NCBI GenBank assembly: GCA_023407175.1
Contig: JAEYMU010000012.1
Span: 434,001 to 498,000 of the forward strand
Direction of reading: 5' to 3'
Length of the DNA stretch: 64,000 nt
Source of the DNA: Bacillota bacterium
GTDB lineage: Bacteria > Bacillota_A > Clostridia > Lachnospirales > Lachnospiraceae
Shown here: positions 1 through 8,309 of the stretch, one piece after another
How positions within the stretch are numbered: position 1 is the first letter of the stretch
How the letters are laid out: each line of letters begins with the position of its first letter
Notes under the pieces: model-generated
Database searches by the model: none
Told to the model about the DNA's origin: nothing
The model's input: the letters and a program-made list of their open reading frames with translations, nothing else
Translations under genes and position numbers: made by a program

Positions 1-659
1 GAGGGATGATAATAGGTTCTGTGGAAATCTAAAAATTCCTCATAGGTAAGTTCAGGAATGAAATCCGGGTCACCGCCGGACTCGACTCCATAAGCCGTAT
101 CCGGGAATAAGGAATTTTGTATCATGCGGTACAGCATAGATTCCGGTGAAGAGAAGGCACCCTTCATCTCATTATAAACAACACCGTTGAGCTTAAGCTC
201 TCCGTCTTCCTTCTCCAGCTCATAATGCCAGCCCTCCTGCTTAAATATCTCCTTCCTCTGATAGATATTCGGATAAAGCACCGCATCCATATAAACATGC
301 ATCAGATTCTTGAAATCCTGGTCGTTGATACTGGCCACCGGATAAACCGTCTTATCCGGATAGGTCATTGCATTCAGAAATGTATTGAGCGAGCCCTTGG
401 CCAGCTCAACAAAGGGGTCCTTGGCCGGAAAATTCTTCGAGCCGCAGAGCACTGAATGCTCAATAATATGGGCAACCCCGGTACTATTCGCCGGCGGTGT
501 GCGAAATCCAATCGAAAAAACCTTATTATTATCATCATTTGCAATAATTGCTACTCTTGCACCTGTTTTCTTGTGTATCAACAATCTTCCAATCCCATTG
601 ACATCCTCCAGTTTTTCCTCAAATAGCATTTCATATGAGGAAGGAATTTCAAATTTCAT
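1..659 (-). CDS. M16C insulinase-family metallopeptidase (partial)
   Basis: This is the N-terminal part of a zinc metallopeptidase of the presequence-protease (PreP/Cym1, M16C) type; the rest lies beyond the left edge. The inverted zinc motif HxxEH is visible as HIIEHSVLCGS, about 65 residues from the start, where M16 enzymes place it. It is followed by the family-typical stretch in which a Phe-Val-Glu run leads into NTFLNAMTYPDKTVYP. The start at ATG 657-659 is preceded on the minus strand by a GGAGG ribosome binding site. There is no signal peptide, so it probably degrades peptides in the cytoplasm. The assignment to M16C rather than M16B rests on the motif context and is fairly sure; the substrate cannot be told from sequence. 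Confidence 0.9.
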   Translation of the reverse strand, partial: MKFEIPSSYEMLFEEKLEDVNGIGRLLIHKKTGARVAIIANDDNNKVFSIGFRTPPANSTGVAHIIEHSVLCGSKNFPAKDPFVELAKGSLNTFLNAMTYPDKTVYPVASINDQDFKNLMHVYMDAVLYPNIYQRKEIFKQEGWHYELEKEDGELKLNGVVYNEMKGAFSSPESMLYRMIQNSLFPDTAYGVESGGDPDFIPELTYEEFLDFHRTYYHP

Positions 660-1008
660 GCTGCTGACCTCCATCTTTTATCACATATTATTATTAAGCA
701 CACTGCTATTTTCTTATCTAATAAGTATGTTAATATGTAGTATATACTTATTCATATTAACATAGAAACATTAATTTGTCATTTATTATGAAAACTTTCA
801 CATTAAGGAAGGGGATCCAATCTCCTCCAGAAGGCCGAAATTGATCTTATAAAAATTAAAAGCTGAAATTAATCCAAGATAATTAAAATGATAGTAATTA
901 TTACAAAATATAACAAAAGAAGTTTGACATTTCACTTAATTTATGTTAAATTTATACTAACATTACTAATGGTGGTAATGTATTATGATTATGTCTTAGG
1001 AGGCTCTT
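660..1008. promoter_or_regulatory. Divergent intergenic region with inverted repeats
   Basis: This 349-base AT-rich spacer separates the M16C gene (leftward) from the cold-shock gene (rightward). It holds an inverted repeat GTTAATATG (729-737) and CATATTAAC (753-761) around a 15-base centre, which could be an operator or cruciform near the peptidase promoter. Near the cold-shock start there is a second inverted repeat, ACATTAC (960-966) and GTAATGT (975-981), which would lie in the mRNA leader. I see no gene in the spacer. Confidence 0.5.
924..952 (+). promoter_or_regulatory. Probable promoter of the cold-shock gene
   Basis: A perfect -35 box TTGACA (924-929) is followed after 17 bases by TAAATT (947-952) as -10. 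The start codon at 1009 would leave an mRNA leader of roughly 50 bases, which contains the small hairpin at 960-981. The -10 match is only moderate; TATACT at 953-958 is a better hexamer but sits too far from the -35. Confidence 0.6.
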
Positions 1009-1209
1009 ATGAAGACGGGAACAGTAAAATGGTTTAATGCAAAAAAAGGTTTTGGGTTTATATCCGACGAAGCAGGAAACGACGTATTCGTACACTTTTC
1101 CGCGCTGCAGATGGATGGCTTTAAAGTTCTTGAAGAAGGAGAAAAGGTATCGTTTGAAGTAGTTCAGGGTGAAAAGGGTCCCCAGGCTGCAAACGTAACC
1201 AAACTGTAA
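1009..1209 (+). CDS. Cold-shock protein (CspA family)
   Basis: The 66-residue product is a single cold-shock domain, the usual family length. It binds single-stranded RNA and DNA in the cytoplasm and acts as an RNA chaperone. Both nucleic-acid binding motifs are present: RNP1 as KKGFGFI near residues 13-19 and RNP2 as VFVHF near residues 26-30. The N-terminus [18 protein letters not shown] is canonical. An AGGAGG box lies about 7 bases before the ATG. It is monocistronic, with its own promoter upstream and a strong hairpin terminator downstream. The short leader hairpin may matter for temperature-dependent translation; that is inference. Confidence 0.97.
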   Translation: MKTGTVKWFNAKKGFGFISDEAGNDVFVHFSALQMDGFKVLEEGEKVSFEVVQGEKGPQAANVTKL

Positions 1210-1292
1210 TTACAACGAATAAAATAATTTTTATAAATAGATATAGAAACATATTTTAATAGTTGTTAAATCAAGACCAAAACATAAAATGC

Positions 1293-1330
1293 AAAAGAGT
1301 CTGTTCCGAAATCGGAACAGACTCTTTTTT
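1293..1330. terminator. Bidirectional intrinsic terminator
   Basis: Perfect 17-base arms (1293-1309 and 1312-1328) form a stem flanked by A-tract and T-tract. It therefore terminates both the cold-shock gene on the plus strand and the glucosidase operon that ends at 1367 on the minus strand. Confidence 0.92.
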
Positions 1331-1366
1331 ACGGCATACAGTTAACTCAATATGAGTAACTTTATT

Positions 1367-3034
1367 TCATTCAATGCGGTATACCTTTGCTTCATAGGCC
1401 CTGATTTTCTCCAGCGCATCCTCCCTGTAGTTACTGATCAGTAAGGTATACCTGTCTTCCTTTAATAGGTCCGCAGCTTCATAGGTCAAGGTTTCTTTTG
1501 TAAAATTGCAGATTACCAGCAGTTTATTCTGCTCAAATGTCCGTGTATAAACATAAAGCTGTTCACTCTCCGGCAGCAATAATTCATAGCTTCCATATAC
1601 AATAATATCATTCTCATGCCTTAGCCGGATTAATTCCTTATAATAATGATAAACGGAAGAGTCATCCTCCACCTGGTCCGACGCATTCACCACGGTATAA
1701 TTCGGGTTAACTTCAATCCAGGGGATTCCGGCTGTAAAGCCGGCATTGGAGGCTTCGTTCCACTGTATCGGAGTTCTGGCGTTATCCCTGCTGATATGCT
1801 TAAGATATTGCAGCATCAGCTCCGGTGCAATATTGCGTTGTTCTACGTATTCCTTATATGCGTTGAAGGATTCAATATCCCGGTACTGCTCCAGCCGGTC
1901 AAAATACGCATTTGTCATCCCCAGCTCCTCTCCCTGGTAGATATAGGGTGTTCCCCGCATCATATGCAGACAGGTCGCCAGCATTTTGGCAGACAGCTCA
2001 CGGTACTCTCCGTCATCACCAAATCTGGATACCGCCCTCGGCTGGTCATGGTTGCTCCAAAACAGGCAATTCCAACAGCTGCCCTCCAGCTCCTTCTGCC
2101 ATTTCGTCAATACCCTTTTTAAATCGGTCAGGTGAAATCTTTTGTCACTCCATTTTCCATATTCCCCGCCGTCCAGCTCCATATGCTCAAACTGGAAAAC
2201 CGTATGCAGCTCCTGCTCCTCATAGCCCGCATATTTCCTTGCTTCCTCTATGGTAACACCAGCTGCCTCTCCAACCGTCATAATATCATAGTTTGACAGG
2301 ACCTTCTGATTCATTTCCTTTAAATATTCATGAACCTTCGGACCATGGATACAATAGGGAGCCAGGTCCCCATATCTGCCGTCCCTTACCTCCCCGTCCG
2401 GGAAATCCTGCTGCTTTGAAATCAGGCTGATCACATCCATGCGAAAACCGTCAATCCCTTTATCCAGCCACCATTTCATCATCCGGTATATCTCATCTCT
2501 GACCTCCCGGTTATCCCAGTTCAAATCCGGCTGTTTTTCCGAAAAAATATGAAGATAATACATTCCGGTGGCTTCGTCCTTCTTCCAGGCCGGACCGCCA
2601 AACCACGACCCCCAGTTGTTCGGAGGCTCATCTTGCTTTCCCTCCCGCCAGATATAATAATCCCGGTAAGGGTTATCCAAAGATTTTCTGCTTTCTGCAA
2701 ACCATTTGTGTTCGTCTGAGGTATGATTTACTACCAGGTCCATGATGACCTTAATTCCTAAGGCATGGGCCTTTTCCAATAATTCGTCAAAATCCTCCAT
2801 CGTGCCGAAATCCGGCATAATAGCCTGATAATCGCTGATGTCATAGCCATTATCCTCATTCGGCGACTGATACATCGGTGAAATCCAGAGAATATCAACG
2901 CCCAGCAGCTTCAGATAGTCGAGCCTTGATATGATTCCCTGAATATCTCCGATTCCATCCCCATTACTGTCCATGAAGCTGCGGGGATAAATCTGATATA
3001 CGACTGCTTCCTTCCACCAACTGCGTTGTTCCAT
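1367..3034 (-). CDS. Oligo-1,6-glucosidase / alpha-glucosidase (GH13)
   Basis: A cytoplasmic GH13 enzyme of 555 residues, the normal length for the oligo-1,6-glucosidase/trehalose-6-phosphate hydrolase subgroup. It should cleave terminal alpha-1,6 (or alpha-1,4) linkages of short glucans. The four GH13 conserved regions are visible: DLVVNHTSDEH, DGFRMDVISLI (nucleophile Asp), TVGEAAGV (acid/base Glu) and FWSNHDQPR (transition-state Asp). The opening WWKEAVVYQIYPRSFMDSNG is typical. The ATG follows AAAGGAAC. It is the last gene of a leftward operon with the GH66 enzyme and the ABC importer, which favours isomalto-oligosaccharides over maltose as substrate; that choice is inferred from context. 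Confidence 0.92.
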   Translation of the reverse strand: MEQRSWWKEAVVYQIYPRSFMDSNGDGIGDIQGIISRLDYLKLLGVDILWISPMYQSPNEDNGYDISDYQAIMPDFGTMEDFDELLEKAHALGIKVIMDLVVNHTSDEHKWFAESRKSLDNPYRDYYIWREGKQDEPPNNWGSWFGGPAWKKDEATGMYYLHIFSEKQPDLNWDNREVRDEIYRMMKWWLDKGIDGFRMDVISLISKQQDFPDGEVRDGRYGDLAPYCIHGPKVHEYLKEMNQKVLSNYDIMTVGEAAGVTIEEARKYAGYEEQELHTVFQFEHMELDGGEYGKWSDKRFHLTDLKRVLTKWQKELEGSCWNCLFWSNHDQPRAVSRFGDDGEYRELSAKMLATCLHMMRGTPYIYQGEELGMTNAYFDRLEQYRDIESFNAYKEYVEQRNIAPELMLQYLKHISRDNARTPIQWNEASNAGFTAGIPWIEVNPNYTVVNASDQVEDDSSVYHYYKELIRLRHENDIIVYGSYELLLPESEQLYVYTRTFEQNKLLVICNFTKETLTYEAADLLKEDRYTLLISNYREDALEKIRAYEAKVYRIE

Positions 3035-3054
3035 GCTTTCTGTTCCTTTCTATT

Positions 3055-4710
3055 TTAAAAATCCACCCAGACGGTGCTCCAGATATCCAGGCAGGCTACC
3101 TCAAACTCTATTACCCAGCCGCGGTCGGTGGTTATGGTCTGATATGGAATCTCCTCCGCCTGCCCCTGGCCATAGTCCGGAGATGCCAGATAGACCCCCT
3201 TCGCCGGCTTGTCAATCTGGATCTGGAATATGATATGCTCTTGCCGGGATGGATTTTCCTTGCCCCGGTTCCATGTATTATCATTGCCGCAAAGGTTGAT
3301 CAGACTGATCAGCTTTCTGCTCTCCTTCTCCCGGAGGGTGAGCCATACTCTGTCCGGCTGCCCGTCGGCACTCCAGCGGTCATACAGGCACCGGTATTCC
3401 GTATTATCCCATCCCAGATGGGTCATGCTGACATCCTGTAAGCCGGCATCATAAAACAGCTCCAGGTATTGAACGATAAAATCATAATAACGGCGCATTT
3501 TCTCCGAGGCAAAGTCCTCCAGAATGGAATGCTCCACATAATAGCCCTGGGTTAAAACCCCGTTTTCTTCTCCCAGCAGCAGATGGGAGGCCCCGTTTGC
3601 CGTTATGGCTGCGGTCAGCAGATAGGCGGCATTGGCAGCCCGTTCCTTCGAATCTGTCCGAAAGGGTTCCAGATAGGCCGCCAGAATGACCGGTTTTTCC
3701 ATTCCCCATTCCCGTTTTGCCTCGCGGATCAGCTGACGAATATGGCTATAGCTCACATATGGCTCCCATACCTCGATATAAAGAGCGTCCTGGGGTGTGT
3801 CAGCCACAGGAGCTACCGGCCAGTTTCCTACATTATTAAAGATCAGATGATTATCCGGGGTGATTTCATTTAATCTATCCTTCGCAGCCTGGATCAGAGA
3901 AGAATACTCCTCATCCAGGTGAAGCAATCTCTTGTCATAGGAATAAGCGGTTTTAGGAAAGCCGTAGGTGTCCATATGAATCCCGTCAAAGCCAATTATG
4001 GAGACTGCTCTTGCATATTCTTCTATGATGTGCTTTCTCCAACCGCAATCCTTTGCAATATTCATGATATAAAAGGTATCGATAAATATCAAGGGATTTT
4101 TTGCGCTGGTATACAACGCCCAGTCCCTATGCTCTTTATAATAGTCCCCGGAGGCAGCATAAACAGCCCCGTAGCCCAGGGATTTCATTCCAAATTTACG
4201 GCAGGCGCTGATTTTGTTTCTCACGGTATCTAAATCAACCTCCCTGCCCATCATATCCTTATATTTTCTTTCCTCAGATACCAGATTATCATGGCGGTAG
4301 GACCAATCATAATACTGAACCATATTGATATGAAATTTACGAAGATTGCCCACATTCTTACAATCCAGGCCATCCTGAGTATTGAAATCACTTAGAAAGC
4401 CATAACGGATTGCTTTACTGCAATCGGATACCACATCAAAGGCGGTGCTGCACAGGCCTGCCTGCTCCTCCCCCTGATAGATGCAAACAAATACGCCGTA
4501 GCCTCCGAATTCCGCAGCCTGGCCCTCCAGCATAAATTCATTTCTTCCAAGGCACAGTTCATATGTCTTTTCACAAATAATTTTCTGCAATCTGGTGAGC
4601 CGCAGCCTGGCCCAAAGCCCCTGCACACCCTCTTCCCCGCCTTCCAGAATTATTTTAACCGGCTCCAGAGTGATATACTGTGCCTTTTCCGGGTACAAAT
4701 CATAATTCAC
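3055..4710 (-). CDS. GH66 dextranase-like / cycloisomaltooligosaccharide-type enzyme, cytoplasmic
   Basis: A 551-residue GH66-like glycoside hydrolase. Family members cut or transglycosylate alpha-1,6-glucans. The catalytic pair is recognisable: GFDGIHMDTYG with the nucleophile Asp near residue 247, and YIEVWEPY with the acid/base Glu near residue 313; this spacing resembles that of streptococcal dextranase. I chose a GTG start at 4708-4710 because AGGAAAG precedes it. A longer in-frame reading would run into the upstream permease gene, and the extra residues look non-coding. No signal peptide or C-terminal repeats are visible, whereas known GH66 dextranases are secreted and larger. With the importer next door this suggests intracellular processing of imported oligosaccharides. 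Confidence 0.82.
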   Translation of the reverse strand: MNYDLYPEKAQYITLEPVKIILEGGEEGVQGLWARLRLTRLQKIICEKTYELCLGRNEFMLEGQAAEFGGYGVFVCIYQGEEQAGLCSTAFDVVSDCSKAIRYGFLSDFNTQDGLDCKNVGNLRKFHINMVQYYDWSYRHDNLVSEERKYKDMMGREVDLDTVRNKISACRKFGMKSLGYGAVYAASGDYYKEHRDWALYTSAKNPLIFIDTFYIMNIAKDCGWRKHIIEEYARAVSIIGFDGIHMDTYGFPKTAYSYDKRLLHLDEEYSSLIQAAKDRLNEITPDNHLIFNNVGNWPVAPVADTPQDALYIEVWEPYVSYSHIRQLIREAKREWGMEKPVILAAYLEPFRTDSKERAANAAYLLTAAITANGASHLLLGEENGVLTQGYYVEHSILEDFASEKMRRYYDFIVQYLELFYDAGLQDVSMTHLGWDNTEYRCLYDRWSADGQPDRVWLTLREKESRKLISLINLCGNDNTWNRGKENPSRQEHIIFQIQIDKPAKGVYLASPDYGQGQAEEIPYQTITTDRGWVIEFEVACLDIWSTVWVDF

Positions 4711-4757
4711 TGACTTTCCTGCCTTTCTTATAAGCTTTGTTAACTGTAGATATTTCC

Positions 4758-5582
4758 TTATCCCTTGAGCGCTCCGTCTGTTAAGCCCTTGATCAAATTC
4801 TTTTGAAATAACAGGAAGGCTATGACCACCGGAACAATTGCTATCACCGCCGTTGCCGCCATCAGATTCCATTTCGCACCTGCGAACTGTTGAAAATATA
4901 CTGATAATGCCTGGGGAACATTATGCTTTTTACTGTCCTGCAAAAAGAAAACCGCCTGGGAATAATTATTCCATATCCCGAAGCCATTCAGTATAACAAT
5001 CGCGGAAATTGAGGGCCGAAGCAGCGGGAAAATAATTCTCCAAAATGCAAAAAACCAGGAACACCCATCTATGATTGCAGATTCCTCAATCTCTCTGGGC
5101 AGGGACTTAATATATCCATGAAATACGAATACGGACTGGGGTAATGCTATGGTCGCACAAACCAAAGCCATTCCCCATAGGGTATTAATCGCCCTAAGAT
5201 CGATCATCAGGGAATAAAGGGGTACTGTGTTAATAATTCCGGGAATCATCATGCAGCTGATCAGAATAGCAAAAATCAGCTTATTGAAGCGGTAATTGAA
5301 CCTTGCAATTGTATAGGCAGCCATCGCGCCCAGAAGGACGATCAGAGCCAGGGAAAGGAAGGTAATAATTCCCGAATTTATCATTGCCGTTCCAATATTG
5401 GATTTAAACCAGCCCTCCACATAATTCAGAAAGTAGAAATCCGGAATAAACATGTTTCCCTCATAAAATACTCGCTTTGGTGTATTCAGCGATAAAATCA
5501 GCAGTATAACAAACGGAAGCAGGCACAGGCCGCAGATAAAAATAATGCATAAATATCTCAATGGTTTCGCTGCTGTCTTCAT
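4758..5582 (-). CDS. Carbohydrate ABC transporter permease (MalG type)
   Basis: A 274-residue inner component of a sugar importer with six predicted membrane segments. The cytoplasmic coupling (EAA) loop is clear, with EIEESAIIDGCSWFFAFWRI near residues 165-185, and it ends in the usual MalG-like C-terminus. GGAAGGGG precedes the ATG. It follows the MalF-type permease by 15 bases, so the two are certainly cotranscribed. No ATP-binding subunit is encoded here; this is common for CUT1 importers, which share a distant MsmK-type ATPase. Confidence 0.93.
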   Translation of the reverse strand: MKTAAKPLRYLCIIFICGLCLLPFVILLILSLNTPKRVFYEGNMFIPDFYFLNYVEGWFKSNIGTAMINSGIITFLSLALIVLLGAMAAYTIARFNYRFNKLIFAILISCMMIPGIINTVPLYSLMIDLRAINTLWGMALVCATIALPQSVFVFHGYIKSLPREIEESAIIDGCSWFFAFWRIIFPLLRPSISAIVILNGFGIWNNYSQAVFFLQDSKKHNVPQALSVYFQQFAGAKWNLMAATAVIAIVPVVIAFLLFQKNLIKGLTDGALKG

Positions 5583-5597
5583 ATGATTTTCCCCTTC

Positions 5598-6467
5598 CTA
5601 ATCCATATTCTTTGATCTGGTCAGACGCATTGAAATCAATACCGGAACCAGTATGATAAAGAACATGATAATTGCGACTGCCGTTGAATATCCCGTCTTG
5701 CTTCCATAGCACATCCGCATAATATAGATACTTAAGGTTTCTGTCGAATACCCGGGACCTCCTCCGGTCAGTGACATAACGATATCAAACACAGAAAGAG
5801 AGCCGATGATATTCGTTACCACATTGATCCTTATGGAGGGTGTCAGAAGGGGCAGGGTTACGAAACGAAATCTTTGCACCGAGCCGGCGCCGTCCATCTT
5901 GGCCGCCTCATACAGCTCTCCGGGAATTGCCTGCAAACCGGCCAGATAAATTACCATCGTCATACCTGCATATTGCCATACATTAACCAATACCAGCACC
6001 AGCATGGAGGTGGCATAGCCGGCTGTCCAGTTCCCAAACCAGGAGCCTTTTCCCGCTTGATCCAACAGATGATAAAGAAATCCCCGGCCCGGCTGCAGCA
6101 AAAGATACCAGATATATCCCATAATCAGTGGACTGATGATCGCCGGAAGATAAATAATCATCCGTGCTGCGCTCTTTCCCTTAAACTTGCTGTCCATAAG
6201 CAGCGCATAGCAAAGCCCGATAATATTCAATAACGGCGCACTTCCCAGGGCAAAGATCAGCGTTGTTTTAATATCATTTACGGCTCTGTCATCCTGAAAA
6301 AATTCTATGAAATTCTTCAGGCCGATAAAATTCGCCCCACCGTATCCATTCCAGTCTGTTAAGCTCATACCAATTCCCTTGGCCAATGGGTACAGAAAAA
6401 AAACAGAATACAGCGCAAAGGCTGGAAGAGCCATAAAGGTATGCAGGCCAATTTTCTTCTCTTTCAT
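5598..6467 (-). CDS. Sugar ABC transporter permease (MalF type)
   Basis: A 289-residue CUT1 permease with six membrane segments and the EAA loop ELYEAAKMDGAGSVQRFRFV. I start it at ATG 6465-6467, where GGAAGG sits eight bases upstream. A longer reading would translate the hairpin that lies directly in front of this ribosome binding site. It pairs with the MalG-type permease downstream and the binding protein upstream. The substrate is inferred from the neighbouring GH66 and GH13 enzymes to be an alpha-glucan oligosaccharide. Confidence 0.93.
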   Translation of the reverse strand: MKEKKIGLHTFMALPAFALYSVFFLYPLAKGIGMSLTDWNGYGGANFIGLKNFIEFFQDDRAVNDIKTTLIFALGSAPLLNIIGLCYALLMDSKFKGKSAARMIIYLPAIISPLIMGYIWYLLLQPGRGFLYHLLDQAGKGSWFGNWTAGYATSMLVLVLVNVWQYAGMTMVIYLAGLQAIPGELYEAAKMDGAGSVQRFRFVTLPLLTPSIRINVVTNIIGSLSVFDIVMSLTGGGPGYSTETLSIYIMRMCYGSKTGYSTAVAIIMFFIILVPVLISMRLTRSKNMD

Positions 6468-6481
6468 AATTACACCCTTCC

Positions 6482-6655
6482 GCCTATCACAAGGCAGGCT
6501 TGTGATAGGCACCAATAAATAGTTTGAAAGTGTCCTTTACTTTCAAACTTTACTCCTCATTTCTGCGTTGCCTTTTGTGCAGGCAAACTCAGGGCCGCCG
6601 CAAAACACCATTTTCGTAAAGCTTGCGTTCCGGAATGAGTTTTGCGGCGGCCCTG
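6482..6655 (-). other. Three consecutive hairpins between binding protein and permease genes
   Basis: Three perfect inverted repeats fill the spacer. Arms lie at 6590-6606/6639-6655 (17 bases, GC-rich), 6521-6531/6539-6549 (11 bases, AGTTTGAAAGT type) and 6482-6492/6500-6510 (11 bases, GCCTATCACAA type). The first, just after the binding-protein stop, is well placed to stabilise that mRNA end and to reduce readthrough, as in other importer operons. The last abuts the permease ribosome binding site and recurs at 47484-47504. Confidence 0.8.
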
Positions 6656-6670
6656 ATCCTTTACCTGCTG

Positions 6671-8026
6671 TTATTCCATACCATCCGTCCAGGCCTTCTC
6701 ATATGCTGTTGCGAATTCCTGTGCCGTATACTTTCCTGCCAATAATTCCTGTACCAGGCGGCCTGCGTCATCACCGGAGAAGCCGGCCGGTTTTTCATTG
6801 GTGAAGCCGATATTAACCGCACTGTCAAGTACGCTGTCAACCTCACTCACGATACTGGGTGCCGCCCACTCGGCGTCAACATCAGTAAATGCGCTGGGTG
6901 CCTGTAGGGTTTCACTATATTTTTTCTGATTTTCCGCATTGAATAAGTAATTTAAAAATTCAATTGCTTCGTCCTTATACTTGGTAGTTGCTGAGATGGC
7001 ATATCCTGAGTCCTCAGCACTTAGCACTACCGGCTGGGAATCGGGCATATAGGCCGGATACGGAGCGAAGCCGATTTTATCTACGATATCCGGGTTTGCT
7101 TCCAGCAAGCTTGATAATACCCACATACCGTTACTGAACATTGCCGCTTTCCCGTTTACGAAATCCTGTACACAGTTATCGCTGGTAGCTGTCAGAACAT
7201 CCTCATTGATCAGACCCTTTGCCTGTAAATCCAGAAGCTTTTGTGCAAATACGGCCATACTGCCGTCTGCTGCTCCAAAATTAAGTTCAGCCGTGTTATT
7301 GCTTAACATTGCTTTTTTGGTCTCTACCGCTCCCAGAGTGGATTTCAGGTAACCATGGGGAATAAACTCAATCAAATGTCCCAGATGCCAAGCCTCATTG
7401 CCGAAGATAAACCAGGGAGTAACGTCCGGCATCTTCTCTTTAATCGTTTCAAGATTTGCTTCAAACTCATCCCAGGTGGTAGCCACCGAAAGCCCAAGCT
7501 CACTGTAAATCTCCTTATTATAGAAGAAGCCTGCCGTTGTCATATTGGTGCATACCCGGTACTGCTTTCCTGAATTCACATCAGTGCAGGCCTCCTTCAT
7601 GGCAGGGGTCAGACGATCCCACCACTGGGACTGGTCCGACAGATCAAGATATTTTCCCTCATCTACAAAGCCCTGCTCATAGGTGGTCATAATATCCGGT
7701 GCCTGATCTGCTGCAAACTTGATTTTTATTACGCTGCTTGCATCCTTCTGATATTCCTGCTCTACCGTAATTCTGTCCTGTGAGGCATTAAAGTCATTAA
7801 TGATTTCATTCATTAAATCAATGGTTTCAATTTTACCGGTAAAAAATTTTAAAGTAACATGCTCCTTGCTGGAGCTGTCATCCTTCTGTGATGTATTTGT
7901 CGCAGTGATGTCCGTTGCAGAGCCTTCCTCTGCTCCCTGATCCTTGCCGGCAGAGCCGCAGCCTGTCAATGTTCCGGCAATTAAAACTCCGCTCAGCAGA
8001 ATTGATAAAATACGTTTTGCTTTCAT
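6671..8026 (-). CDS. Sugar ABC transporter substrate-binding lipoprotein
   Basis: A 451-residue extracellular binding protein of the MalE/UgpB cluster. A signal sequence ends in the lipobox LTGC (Cys near residue 23), so it is anchored in the membrane facing out. It contains the usual NGKAAMFSNGMWVLSSL segment of these proteins. I start at ATG 8024-8026; an adjacent TTG at 8027-8029 is equally compatible with the AGGAGG upstream. It is the first gene of the leftward sugar operon and diverges from the sensor kinase gene, which fits control of this operon by that two-component pair. Confidence 0.93.
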   Translation of the reverse strand: MKAKRILSILLSGVLIAGTLTGCGSAGKDQGAEEGSATDITATNTSQKDDSSSKEHVTLKFFTGKIETIDLMNEIINDFNASQDRITVEQEYQKDASSVIKIKFAADQAPDIMTTYEQGFVDEGKYLDLSDQSQWWDRLTPAMKEACTDVNSGKQYRVCTNMTTAGFFYNKEIYSELGLSVATTWDEFEANLETIKEKMPDVTPWFIFGNEAWHLGHLIEFIPHGYLKSTLGAVETKKAMLSNNTAELNFGAADGSMAVFAQKLLDLQAKGLINEDVLTATSDNCVQDFVNGKAAMFSNGMWVLSSLLEANPDIVDKIGFAPYPAYMPDSQPVVLSAEDSGYAISATTKYKDEAIEFLNYLFNAENQKKYSETLQAPSAFTDVDAEWAAPSIVSEVDSVLDSAVNIGFTNEKPAGFSGDDAGRLVQELLAGKYTAQEFATAYEKAWTDGME

Positions 8027-8112
8027 CAATAATTCTCCTCCTTTATTTAGAACAGGCTGATTTATCCGTCGACTTGATAACTCCTCCTGCTTTGTATATT
8101 AACCTTAGCATT

Positions 8113-8125
8113 GTTCATAATGAAC
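8113..8125. promoter_or_regulatory. Palindrome in the divergent sugar-locus promoter region
   Basis: GTTCAT-A-ATGAAC is a perfect 6-base-arm palindrome in the 280-base spacer between the binding-protein gene and the kinase gene. Its position suits an operator for the YesN-type regulator encoded nearby, but no binding consensus is known to me. Confidence 0.35.
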
Positions 8126-8182
8126 TTAAATACCACATTCTTTTGGTTTAAGTGCGCGTTTATTGGATATGGCAATCCGCTC

Positions 8183-8211
8183 TTGTACTATATATTTTCA
8201 ATCAGTATAAT
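8183..8211 (+). promoter_or_regulatory. Probable promoter of the two-component operon
   Basis: TTGTAC (8183-8188), a 17-base spacer and a perfect TATAAT (8206-8211) lie about 100 bases before the kinase start. Confidence 0.65.
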
Positions 8212-8309
8212 AAAATCAGATAAAAAATCCAAGGGTACCGGCACATTATCCCAGCCATCAGTATGACCGGATACTATTATCATATCCTGGAAGAATCGAG
8301 GCGTTTCTG

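Noticed and set aside
1646..2122. Long open frame opposite the GH13 gene
   Set aside because: It lies antisense to a clear enzyme gene, lacks a ribosome binding site and has low-complexity translation.
4711..4872. Longer N-terminus for the GH66 protein
   Set aside because: It would overlap the upstream permease gene by more than 100 bases and translates to a non-family sequence; the GTG at 4708-4710 has a ribosome binding site.
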